A DNA stretch of 64,000 nucleotides from contig NZ_JACCBJ010000001.1 in the NCBI RefSeq assembly GCF_013408745.1, forward strand, positions 620,001 through 684,000, given 5' to 3'. Source of the stretch: Leifsonia soli (GTDB lineage: Bacteria > Actinomycetota > Actinomycetes > Actinomycetales > Microbacteriaceae). A program made the position numbers and the translations under genes. The notes beneath the pieces are model-generated. The model was given only the letters and a program-made list of their open reading frames with translations, ran no database searches and was not told the DNA's origin. Below, one piece after another: positions 16,874-24,344 of the stretch. The stretch's first letter is position 1. Each line of letters starts with the position of its first letter.

Positions 16874-17995
16874 GTGGAGTACAAGGACATCCCGACCCAG
16901 GCCGACGTCGAACGGATAGCCGGCTTCCGGCAGCCCGGATGCGTCAGCATCTACCTGCCGACCGGCACGACGCCGGCGGAGGCGGACCGTGCCCGCATCG
17001 AACTCAAGAACCACCTGGCGTCCGCCCAGCGCGCGCTCGAGAAGCTCGAGGTGCCGCGGCAGCGCGTCCAGACCATTCAGGCGGAAGGGGAGCGGATCCT
17101 GGAGGACCGCGACTTCTGGCGCTACCAGTCCCGATCCCTCGCGGTGTTCCTCGACGGGGAGCTGGCCGAGACGTTCCGGCTCCCGAACCGGTTGACGACC
17201 GCGTGCGAGATCGCGGACCGCTTCTACGTGAAGCCGCTGCTGCGCGCGCTGACCTTCCCGCAGACGGCGCTGATCCTCGCCCTCGCCGGGAACTCGGTGC
17301 GGTTGCTGCGCATCACCCCCGACCGGCCGCCCGAGCGGATCGACGTGCCGGGGATGCCGAAGGATGCGGCGGACGCCGTCGGACTGGCCTCCATCAGCGG
17401 CCGGCAAGCGGACGGACGCATCCAGGGCTCGGAGGGTCACAAGGTGCGGATGCTGGAGTACGTGCAGGCGATCGAGCGCGCCCTCCACCCACTGCTGGCC
17501 AACTCGACGGAGCCGCTCATCCTGGCCGCCGCTGAGCCGTTGATCGGCATCTTCCGGGGAGCGGGAGAGCATCCCCACCTCGTCCCCGAGGTGATCGCGG
17601 GCAACCCGGAGGACAAGACCGACGAAGAGCTCGCAGCGGCTGCGCGTGCCGTGCTCGACCGGCTGTACGCGAGCAAGGTGGCCGCCCTCCGCGAGACCTA
17701 CGAAGCCCGGGTCGCGGCCGGGACGGCGCTGGTCGACCTCAGCGACATCGCCCGCGCTGCGACGTTCGGCGCGGTCGAGTCGCTGATCATCGACATCGAC
17801 CGGCGCGTGCCGGGAACGGTGGACGAGGAGACGGGCGTGATCACGTTCGCGGACGACGACGCGCCGGGGGAGTACGGCGTCGTCGACGAGATCCTCCGTC
17901 GCGCGCTCGGCTCCAAGGCGAAGGTCTACGCACTGCATGCGGAGGACGTTCCTGGAGGAGGCGCGGCCGCGGCCGCGATCCGCTTCCCGGTCTGA
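16874..17995 (+). CDS. Bacterial eRF1-like (baeRF superfamily) protein
   Basis: A 373-residue cytosolic protein. The central and C-terminal parts have the three-domain look of bacterial relatives of archaeo-eukaryotic release factor 1: an N-terminal domain with CVSIYLPTG, a middle RNase-H-like domain around EPLILAAAEPLIGIFRGA, and a C-terminal pelota/eRF1 fold with RAATFGAVESLIIDID and a final HAEDVPGGGAAAAAIRFPV. No GGQ peptide-release motif was seen. Such genes are often annotated as hypothetical or chemotaxis proteins; a ribosome-linked stress role has been proposed for the superfamily. The GTG at 16874 is chosen because GGAGGA lies 6-7 nt upstream and the preceding in-frame residues are low-complexity Arg/Ser. 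Confidence 0.65.
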   Translation: MEYKDIPTQADVERIAGFRQPGCVSIYLPTGTTPAEADRARIELKNHLASAQRALEKLEVPRQRVQTIQAEGERILEDRDFWRYQSRSLAVFLDGELAETFRLPNRLTTACEIADRFYVKPLLRALTFPQTALILALAGNSVRLLRITPDRPPERIDVPGMPKDAADAVGLASISGRQADGRIQGSEGHKVRMLEYVQAIERALHPLLANSTEPLILAAAEPLIGIFRGAGEHPHLVPEVIAGNPEDKTDEELAAAARAVLDRLYASKVAALRETYEARVAAGTALVDLSDIARAATFGAVESLIIDIDRRVPGTVDEETGVITFADDDAPGEYGVVDEILRRALGSKAKVYALHAEDVPGGGAAAAAIRFPV

Positions 17996-18103
17996 CCACG
18001 CTCCCGTTCGTCCTCCCTCTCCAACGCCCTCGGAAACGGAGGTCATTGGGCCGGGTTCCGCTCGCATCCCCTCCGTTCCCGGCGAAACCGCCGATCACCC
18101 GGG

Positions 18104-18148
18104 CGTTTCTCCTCCGTTCCCCGCATCGGAGGAAAGGGAGGAGAAACG
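18104..18148. terminator. Hairpin between convergent genes (candidate bidirectional terminator)
   Basis: Perfect 12-bp arms CGTTTCTCCTCC (18104-18115) and GGAGGAGAAACG (18137-18148) with a 21-nt loop. An alternative 6-bp stem CCTCCG/CGGAGG forms inside. It sits between the eRF1-like gene and the DUF2017 gene, which face each other. The surrounding 236-bp gap holds four copies of CCTCCGTT in both orientations. There is no strong T-tract, so a structural or Rho-assisted terminator is more likely than a classic one. Confidence 0.5.
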
Positions 18149-18231
18149 GCGCGGCGCGCCGACGGATCGCGAGATCGGGAGGCTGTGAGACCGGCGTCGG
18201 CCGCATCCACCTCCGTTTGCGGCGGCGCGGG

Positions 18232-18738
18232 TCAGCGGCGCGGGCGGACGGCCAGCACCAGGAACTCCTGCACCGCGGCGAGCCAGTCGTACACGGCACG
18301 CTGCATCGCCGACTCCTCATCGTGGATGTCGCCGTCGTCGCCGTCCTCGTGGATGCCGAGACGCGCCGCAAGCACCAGCCGGAGGTCGGTGATCGTCCGC
18401 AGCCACGCGCTCGCCTCTGCGCCGTCGAGGGCGACCTCCGTGCGCCGCCCGGCCGGCTCCCCGATGGTCCGCGCCATCAGCCGCGCGTTGTGCTCCTTGC
18501 GGTCGGCGAGACCCTCCGCGGTGAACCGGCGGAACTCCGCCGACGCCTCCGGATCGTCCGGGTACGCGTCCGGCAGCAGGCGTCCGAGCGCCGGATCCGC
18601 CTGCGGGCCGTCGGGGGACGCCGCGGCCCGCGCGAGCTGGGCGGCCTCGTCGGCCAGCGACAGCAGCAGCCGCGCCTCATCCGCCGTGAAGGATGCCACC
18701 ACCCGGCCGTCGCGCCGTCTCCGGTGGAACGGGATCAC
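18232..18738 (-). CDS. DUF2017 family protein, ClpS partner gene
   Basis: A 168-residue protein starting [17 protein letters not shown], followed by helices typical of DUF2017, for example [21 protein letters not shown], and ending with [17 protein letters not shown]. In actinobacteria this family sits directly downstream of clpS. Here the GTG start (18738) overlaps the clpS stop as GTGA, so translation is coupled. The biochemical role is unknown; a function tied to Clp proteolysis is inferred from the conserved pairing only. Confidence 0.85.
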   Translation of the reverse strand: MIPFHRRRRDGRVVASFTADEARLLLSLADEAAQLARAAASPDGPQADPALGRLLPDAYPDDPEASAEFRRFTAEGLADRKEHNARLMARTIGEPAGRRTEVALDGAEASAWLRTITDLRLVLAARLGIHEDGDDGDIHDEESAMQRAVYDWLAAVQEFLVLAVRPRR

Positions 18739-19025
18739 GCGTCCGCCTTCTGCAGTGTCGCCCACAGGCCGTACTCGTGCATGGCCTCCACATGCCGTTC
18801 CATCTCCTCGCGGGTGCCGGTCGCCACGACCGCGCGGCCCTCGGTGTGGACGAGCATCATCCGGCGCTCCGCCTCCGCTCGCGGGAAGCCGAAGTAGGTC
18901 TGGAAGACGTAGGTCACGTAGCTCATCAGGTTGACGGGGTCGTTCCAGACGATCGTCACCCACGGCGAGCCCAGTTCGAGGAGTTCGTCGGTTCCGACCT
19001 CCTCGAGGGTGCCTGCGTCGGTCAT
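18735..19025 (-). CDS. clpS: ATP-dependent Clp protease adaptor ClpS
   Basis: A 96-residue N-recognin that delivers N-degron substrates to ClpC/ClpA-ClpP. The core [21 protein letters not shown] carries the conserved Asn-Asp pair of the substrate pocket. [12 protein letters not shown] holds the conserved pocket histidine, and [15 protein letters not shown] is the C-terminal helix. The ATG at 19025 overlaps the GH15 stop codon (ATGA) and the 3' end overlaps the DUF2017 start, making a tightly coupled three-gene operon. Length and motifs are full and normal. Confidence 0.95.
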   Translation of the reverse strand: MTDAGTLEEVGTDELLELGSPWVTIVWNDPVNLMSYVTYVFQTYFGFPRAEAERRMMLVHTEGRAVVATGTREEMERHVEAMHEYGLWATLQKADA

Positions 19026-20797
19026 CCGCTCGCCCCCACAATCGCGTCCGCCGCCCGCACCAGCGCCAGGTGGGTCAGCGCCTGCGGTGTGTTGCCCGCG
19101 TGGGAGCGCCCGTCGACGTCATATTCCTCGGAGAGCATACCGACGTCGTTCGCCAGGCCGACCAGCCGGTCCATCAACCGCGTCGCGTCGTCGAGTCGCC
19201 CGGATCGGGCGTACTGCTCGACCAGCCAGAACGAGCAGGCCAGGAAGGGATGCTCGCCCGGCGGGAGCCCGTCCACCCCGGACTCGGTTCGGTAGCGGAG
19301 CAGCAGGCCGTCGCGCAGCAGGTCCTCCTCGAGCGCGCGAACCGTTCCCAGCATCCGCGGGTCGTCCGCATCCACATAGCCGACCTGAGCCAGCTGGAGC
19401 AGGGAGGCGTCGACCGCCGTGGTGCCGTAGTGCTGCACGTACGTGCCGCGGTGCTGGTCCCATCCGTTCGCCTCGATGTCGGCGCGGATGGCGTCGCGTT
19501 CTCGCTTCCACCGCTCGACAGGCCCATCCAGCCCGAACTCCTCGACGCCGCGGATCGCGCAGTCGAACGCCGCCCAGACGAGGGCGCGCGAGTGCGTGAA
19601 CTGCTGGGGCTTGTCGCGGATCTCCCAGATGCCGTGGTCCGGGTCGCGCCAGTGCTGCTCCAGGTACCCCATCAGCGCACGTTGCAGGGCCCACGAGAAC
19701 CGGGTCTCCGGGTTGCCCGCGCGGCGTCCGTGGTCGAGGCCGAGCATCACCTCGCCGATCACGTCCGCCTGGAACTGGGTGGATGCGCCGTTGCCGATGC
19801 GCACGGGATGCGCACCCTGGTATCCGGGCAGGCTGTCGATGATCCGCTCGGCGAGGTCGCGCTCCCCGGCGAGGCCGTACATGATCTGCACGTCGCCCGG
19901 ATCGCCCGCGATGGCCCGGAGCAGCCAGTCGCGCCAGTGGTCGACGTAGTCGTTGTAGCCGTGGGTGAGCAGCACGCCGATGGTGAGCGACGCGTCCCGC
20001 AGCCACACGTAGCGGTAGTCCCAGTTGCGCTGACCTCCGAAGGACTCGGGGAGGGATGTGGTCGCGGCCGCGACGATGCCGCCGGTCTCCAGGTGCGAGA
20101 GGGCTCGGAGCAGGAGCAGCGACCGCACCACCTCGTCGCGGTAGGGCCCGTCGTGGGCGCAGCCGCTCGCCCATTCCGTCCACCACTCGCGGGTGTGCTG
20201 CAGCGCGGCCTCGACGTCGAGTGCGGGCGGCGCCTCGCGGTGCGAGGGGAACCAGGTGAGGACGAGGTCGACGGTCTGCCCGGCGCGAACGGTGAACGTC
20301 GACTGGTGGGAGTGGTCGGCCGCGTGCAGCTCCGCACCGCGGACGACGATCGCGTCGGGTCCGGCGACGGCGATGAGGGCGTGCGGGCGCTCCTCCTTCT
20401 CCTGGCGAACCCAGGGGATCGCGGTCGCGTAGCCGAAGCGGATGCGCAGGTCCTGGTGCATGCGGACAGTGCCGCTGACGCCGCGGACGCGCCGGATGAT
20501 GTCGGCCCGGTGATCGCCCATGGGCATCGCATCCACGACCTCCACCTCGCCGTCCGCGGTGCGCCACCGCGTGACGAGGATCATCGTGTCCTTCTCGTAG
20601 TGGCGCGTGCTGATGGCCGAGGCGTCCTCCGGTGCGACCAGCCAGCGGCCGTGGTCCTCCGTGCCGAGCAGGGCTCCGAACATGGACTGGGAGTCGTAGC
20701 GCGGGAGGCACAGCCAGTCGATGCTTCCGTCCTTCCCGACGAGCGCCCCGGTGAAGCAGTCACTGATCAGGGCGTAATCCTCAATGGGGAGCGACAT
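19022..20797 (-). CDS. Glycoside hydrolase family 15 protein (glucoamylase/trehalase type), paralogue 2
   Basis: A 591-residue cytosolic GH15 enzyme with the N-terminal start [20 protein letters not shown] and [16 protein letters not shown]. The barrel signature is [13 protein letters not shown] (about residues 275-290), and the late acidic segment reads [22 protein letters not shown]. It is clearly related to the enzyme at 5.2-7.1 kb but not a close duplicate. Glucan or trehalose is the likely substrate. The start ATG at 20797 lies 6 nt after the box CATACT on the minus strand, which indicates a leaderless message; frames extending upstream are rejected. It is the first gene of the GH15-clpS-DUF2017 operon and is divergent from zwf. 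Confidence 0.9.
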   Translation of the reverse strand: MSLPIEDYALISDCFTGALVGKDGSIDWLCLPRYDSQSMFGALLGTEDHGRWLVAPEDASAISTRHYEKDTMILVTRWRTADGEVEVVDAMPMGDHRADIIRRVRGVSGTVRMHQDLRIRFGYATAIPWVRQEKEERPHALIAVAGPDAIVVRGAELHAADHSHQSTFTVRAGQTVDLVLTWFPSHREAPPALDVEAALQHTREWWTEWASGCAHDGPYRDEVVRSLLLLRALSHLETGGIVAAATTSLPESFGGQRNWDYRYVWLRDASLTIGVLLTHGYNDYVDHWRDWLLRAIAGDPGDVQIMYGLAGERDLAERIIDSLPGYQGAHPVRIGNGASTQFQADVIGEVMLGLDHGRRAGNPETRFSWALQRALMGYLEQHWRDPDHGIWEIRDKPQQFTHSRALVWAAFDCAIRGVEEFGLDGPVERWKRERDAIRADIEANGWDQHRGTYVQHYGTTAVDASLLQLAQVGYVDADDPRMLGTVRALEEDLLRDGLLLRYRTESGVDGLPPGEHPFLACSFWLVEQYARSGRLDDATRLMDRLVGLANDVGMLSEEYDVDGRSHAGNTPQALTHLALVRAADAIVGASG

Positions 20798-20826
20798 ATT
20801 CCCAGTATGGACGTACTGTGAACGGC
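20798..20826. promoter_or_regulatory. Compact divergent promoter region giving two leaderless messages
   Basis: Only 29 bp separate the start codons of the divergent GH15 and glucose-6-phosphate dehydrogenase genes. On the plus strand TACTGT (20814-20819) is 7 nt before ATG 20827; on the minus strand CATACT (20804-20809) is 6 nt before ATG 20797. Both -10 boxes place transcription starts on the A of the start codon, and each promoter's -35 must lie inside the opposite gene. Confidence 0.6.
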
Positions 20827-22203
20827 ATGACGCAGTCCGTGGACACTCTTGTGATTCTCGGAGCATCCGGCGACCTCACGTCACGGCTCCTCCTCCCCGC
20901 CATCGGACAGCTGCTCACCGATCAACCGGACCGCGCGTTCGCCCTGGTCGGTTCGAGCAGCGACGACCTCGACGACGACGCCTGGCGGAAGATCGTCACG
21001 GCGTCGTTCGCGACGGTCGACGCGAAGGGGGATGCGGTGGAGCGCCTGCTCGCCGGCACCCGCTACGTGAAGGGCGACGCCACGAGCGCTGACGACCTGA
21101 AGTCGCTGCTCGCGAGCGTCGATGGCGTCCCCGCCCTCTACTTCGCGCTGCCGCCTGCCGTGACCGCGAAGGCCTGCGACGCGCTCGGCACGTTCGACCT
21201 GCCGAAGGGACTGACGCTCGCGCTGGAGAAGCCGTTCGGAACGGACCGCGAGAGCGCCATCCGTCTGAACGCCCAGCTGGCGCGGCTCGTCCCCGAGGAC
21301 CAGATCCACCGCGTCGACCACTTCCTCGGTCGTTCCAGCGTGCTGAACATCCTCGGCGTGCGGTTCGCCAACAGCATCCTCGAGCCGCTCTGGGACGGCC
21401 TGCACATCCAGCGCGTCGACGTGATCTACGACGAGACCCTGGCCTTGGAGGGACGCGCCCGCTACTACGACGGCGCCGGCGCGCTGATCGATATGATCCA
21501 GAGCCACCTGCTCCAGGTCATGGCGGTGCTGGCGATGGAGCCGCCGTCGACGCTGGGCGAGGCCGATCTGCGCGACGCGAAGCAGCTCGTGCTGCGGGCG
21601 ACGAAGGTGTGGAACGGCGACCCGGTGACCGCCAGCAGGCGAGCCCGCTATGCGGCGGGCGAGATCGACGGCGCGGCGCTGCCCGCCTACGCGGACGAGA
21701 GCGGCGTCGACCCGGCGCGCGAGACGGAGACCCTCGCCGAGGTCACGCTGCAGGTCGACACCTGGCGGTGGAAGGGCGTGCCGTTCACGCTGCGCTCCGG
21801 CAAGGCGCTCGGCGGTCGCCGCCGCGAGATGGTGATCACGTTCGTGCCGGCCCAGCATGTTCCGACCGGGATGACGGGGGCCAGGGAGCCTGCCCAGCTC
21901 CGGCTGATGTTCGCGCCGGACTCGATGGCGTTCGACATCAACATCAACGGGACAAACAACCCCTACGAGCTGGAGCGCGCGAGCCTGACCGCGGACTTCG
22001 GCCCGGGGGCGCTGCTGGCCTACGGCGAGGTGCTGGAGGGCATCCTCGACGGGGATCCCACGCTCTCGGTCCGGGCGGACACGGCCGTCGAGTGCTGGCG
22101 CATCGTCGAGCCGGTGCTTGCCGCCTGGCACGACGGGCGCGTCCCGCTGGAGGAGTATCCGGCCGGTTCAGAGGGTCCGGAGGACTGGGCGCCGCTCGGC
22201 TGA
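20827..22203 (+). CDS. zwf: Glucose-6-phosphate 1-dehydrogenase
   Basis: A 458-residue NADP-dependent enzyme for the entry step of the pentose phosphate pathway. The Rossmann start reads VILGASGDLTSRLLLPA. The coenzyme/substrate segment is LALEKPFGTD. The active-site signature is IHRVDHFLGRSSVLNIL, where the usual Lys of DHYLGK is replaced by Arg. The C-terminal domain has VPFTLRSGKAL and the usual ending with ECWRIVEPVL. It is somewhat shorter than standard Zwf (about 490-515). It is probably the second, divergent actinobacterial paralogue rather than the zwf-opcA enzyme, which is not in the window. Start 20827 is preferred to GTG 20818 because of the leaderless spacing. Confidence 0.85.
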   Translation: MTQSVDTLVILGASGDLTSRLLLPAIGQLLTDQPDRAFALVGSSSDDLDDDAWRKIVTASFATVDAKGDAVERLLAGTRYVKGDATSADDLKSLLASVDGVPALYFALPPAVTAKACDALGTFDLPKGLTLALEKPFGTDRESAIRLNAQLARLVPEDQIHRVDHFLGRSSVLNILGVRFANSILEPLWDGLHIQRVDVIYDETLALEGRARYYDGAGALIDMIQSHLLQVMAVLAMEPPSTLGEADLRDAKQLVLRATKVWNGDPVTASRRARYAAGEIDGAALPAYADESGVDPARETETLAEVTLQVDTWRWKGVPFTLRSGKALGGRRREMVITFVPAQHVPTGMTGAREPAQLRLMFAPDSMAFDININGTNNPYELERASLTADFGPGALLAYGEVLEGILDGDPTLSVRADTAVECWRIVEPVLAAWHDGRVPLEEYPAGSEGPEDWAPLG

Positions 22204-22235
22204 CGCTGCGGCGCCGGCTCGGCCGATGCCCGGTG

Positions 22236-22742
22236 TCAGGCCGCGGAGCGGTGCGAGACGACCGGGAATTCGCCGGTGACCGGCTTGCGGAGGTCCGTCC
22301 ACTGCGTGATCGGGGCGGGCTCCCAGCCGAACGCGGCGGGCTCCGCCGCCGGTGCAGCCGCCACGGCGACGTCCGCCTCGGGGGCGGGCGCGGCAGGCGC
22401 AGTCTCGATGCGCTCGGCCGTTGCGACGACCGTCTCGTCGATGACCGGGCCGTCCGCGGCGGCGGCGGCGAGGTGCTGCGGCTCGGTGAGGCTCTCGCCG
22501 GCCTCGAGCCGGCGGCGGGCTTCGGCGATCGCGGCCGCGATGCCGACGGAGACCGACTGGGCGAGGATCGAGTGGAAGATGGTGTCGGTGTCGTCGTGAG
22601 CGCGGCGGACCACGGTCCACTCGCCCTTCTCGCCGATGAGCTCGGCCACCTTGGTGTGCACGAGCTCGAGCACCTGAGCGTCCGTCAGCTGAGGTACCGG
22701 GGCCGCCGGGACTGCCGCAGCGTGTCGCCTCCGACCAAACAT
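22236..22742 (-). CDS. Hypothetical protein, 168 aa
   Basis: Not recognised. The basic start MFGRRRHAAAVPAAPVPQ is followed by a helical domain (about 18-95) with LTDAQVLELVHTKVAELIGEKGEWTVVRR and IAAAIAEARRRLEAGESLTEP. Then comes a long Ala/Pro/Glu-rich disordered stretch and a conserved-looking end WTDLRKPVTGEFPVVSHRSA. No signal peptide or membrane span. The ATG at 22742 has a GAAGGGG site. It lies convergent to zwf, 32 bp away. The coding bias is clear, so the gene is very likely real. Confidence 0.6.
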   Translation of the reverse strand: MFGRRRHAAAVPAAPVPQLTDAQVLELVHTKVAELIGEKGEWTVVRRAHDDTDTIFHSILAQSVSVGIAAAIAEARRRLEAGESLTEPQHLAAAAADGPVIDETVVATAERIETAPAAPAPEADVAVAAAPAAEPAAFGWEPAPITQWTDLRKPVTGEFPVVSHRSAA

Positions 22743-22841
22743 CGCGCACCCCTTCCAGGTTCACCGTCGTCTACAAGTGTCCTGGACATCCCGGGTGCGA
22801 CCCGGCGCAACACGCCGGGGATTTCGGCGGAAATCAGCGGG

Positions 22842-23060
22842 TCAACGCCCTTTTCGCGACGCGAGGGGGGTGGATTCGCGCTCGGAGGCCTCCTTGGACT
22901 CCTGCAGCACCGCTCCGATCGCCAGGGTGAGCGAGATCGCGGCGTTGATCCACATCAGCGGGATGCGCCAGTCGCGCGGTCCGTTCTTGGACGACTGGAT
23001 GGTGGTCCACAGGCCGATCGCCGCACTGATCACGGCTCCGTTGAAGAGGTACTTGCGCAT
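22842..23060 (-). CDS. Small two-span membrane protein, 72 aa
   Basis: A 72-residue protein starting MRKYLFNGAVISAAIGLWTTIQ with one span, a short charged loop SSKNGPRDWR, and a second span IPLMWINAAISLTLAIGAVLQ, then a charged tail. The ATG at 23060 has a GAAAGGAA site. It is divergent from the ArsB-like permease. Function unknown. Confidence 0.65.
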   Translation of the reverse strand: MRKYLFNGAVISAAIGLWTTIQSSKNGPRDWRIPLMWINAAISLTLAIGAVLQESKEASERESTPLASRKGR

Positions 23061-23122
23061 GCCGTTCCTTTCGGGGTCGCCCCGTAGCGTACGCTTCCAA
23101 AGTCGGGACCGGGAGGAGGAGG

Positions 23123-24277
23123 ATGCGCACCGCAATCGTGGGCGCCGTGCTCCTCGTGCTCGGCGGTATCGCCGTGGCCACCGGGCTTCTGCCCGTCCCC
23201 GAAGCCGTCGAGCTGTGGGACCGCGTGTGGCCCATCCTGCTGTTCGTCGTGGCCATCACCGTCGTGACCGAGCTGGCGGCCGAGGCCGGTGTCTTCACCG
23301 TCCTGGCGCAGCAGACGGCACGCTGGGGACGCGGTCGCGCCTGGGTGCTGTGGCTGCTGGTCGTGGTGGTGGCCGCGCTCAGCACGATCTTCCTGTCGCT
23401 CGACACCACCGCCGTCCTGCTCACGCCGGTTGTCATCGTGATGGCGCGGCACGCCGGGCTGAACCCGCTGCCGTTCGCGCTGACGACCGTGTGGATGGCG
23501 AACGCCGGCTCCCTGCTGCTCCCGGTGTCCAACCTCACCAACCTGCTGGCCCAGCACGCGATGGGCGACCCCACACCCGCGGCCTTCGCCGCGCTGATGC
23601 TGGCGCCCGCGCTGGTCGCGATGATCGTGCCGATGGTCGTCGTCTTCGTGATCGCCCGGAAGTCGCTGCTCGTGCGCTACGAGACCGGCGAGGAGGACGG
23701 CATCGAGGACCGCGTGCTGTTCTGGATCTCGGGCGCCGTCGTCGTCGCGCTGGTCCCGCTCCTCGTCTCCGGCCTGCCGGTGTGGCTTCCCACGAGCATC
23801 GCCACCGTCGTTCTCGGCGTCGTCTTCCTGGTGCGCCGCCGCTCCGTGCTGCGCTTCGGCCTGGTGCCGTGGCAGCTGGTGCTGCTGGCATCCGGCCTGT
23901 TCCTGTTCATCGAGGCGCTGCACGCCGCCGGCCTCGCCACCCTCATGGCGACGGTCTCGGGAACGGGGGAGTCGCCGCTCGCGCTGCTGCGGCTGTCGCT
24001 GACGGGCCTGGTCGGCGCGAACGCGATCGACAACCTGCCCGCCTACCTCGCCCTGGAGCCGGTGGCGGACAGCCCGGCGCGCTTGGCTGCGCTGCTGATC
24101 GGCGTCAACGCCGGCCCGCTGATCACGCCGTGGGCGTCGCTCGCCACGCTGCTGTGGCACCAGCGGCTGACGTCGTTCGATGTGGAGATCCGCTGGAGCC
24201 GGTACATGCTCCTCGGGCTGATCGTTGCGCCGGTGACGGTCGTGCTCGCGACGCTCGCGCTCTCCGCGACCGTCTAA
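23123..24277 (+). CDS. ArsB/NhaD-type (SLC13/ion transporter superfamily) permease
   Basis: A 384-residue protein with about eleven membrane spans. The pattern STIFLSLDTTAVLLTPVVI and the paired half-site VGANAIDNLPAYLAL, with NAGPLITPWASLATLLW, are typical of the ArsB/NhaD ion-transporter superfamily. The two discontinuous helices of that family carry such Asp/Asn motifs. The substrate may be arsenite, sodium or an organic anion; no ars genes lie nearby, so arsenic resistance is not assumed. The ATG at 23123 has an optimal GGGAGGAGG site. Convergent with the YhgE gene, with a hairpin between them. Confidence 0.82.
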   Translation: MRTAIVGAVLLVLGGIAVATGLLPVPEAVELWDRVWPILLFVVAITVVTELAAEAGVFTVLAQQTARWGRGRAWVLWLLVVVVAALSTIFLSLDTTAVLLTPVVIVMARHAGLNPLPFALTTVWMANAGSLLLPVSNLTNLLAQHAMGDPTPAAFAALMLAPALVAMIVPMVVVFVIARKSLLVRYETGEEDGIEDRVLFWISGAVVVALVPLLVSGLPVWLPTSIATVVLGVVFLVRRRSVLRFGLVPWQLVLLASGLFLFIEALHAAGLATLMATVSGTGESPLALLRLSLTGLVGANAIDNLPAYLALEPVADSPARLAALLIGVNAGPLITPWASLATLLWHQRLTSFDVEIRWSRYMLLGLIVAPVTVVLATLALSATV

Positions 24278-24285
24278 CCATCTGT

Positions 24286-24335
24286 GGGGCGCGACACGCC
24301 GTCATCCGTCGCCCGGAACGGCATGTCGCGACCCC
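24286..24335. terminator. Hairpin between convergent permease and YhgE genes
   Basis: Arm GGGGCGCGACACGCCGT (24286-24302) pairs with ACGGCATGTCGCGACCCC (24318-24335), with one bulge and one mismatch and a 15-nt loop. It fills the 67-bp gap between two convergent genes and is a likely bidirectional terminator, without a clear T-tract. Confidence 0.5.
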
Positions 24336-24344
24336 CGGATGCTG

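Noticed and set aside
23123..24277. Arsenite efflux pump ArsB as a firm call
   Set aside because: No arsR or arsC gene is near and the superfamily also moves sodium and organic anions; it is kept as ArsB/NhaD-type only.
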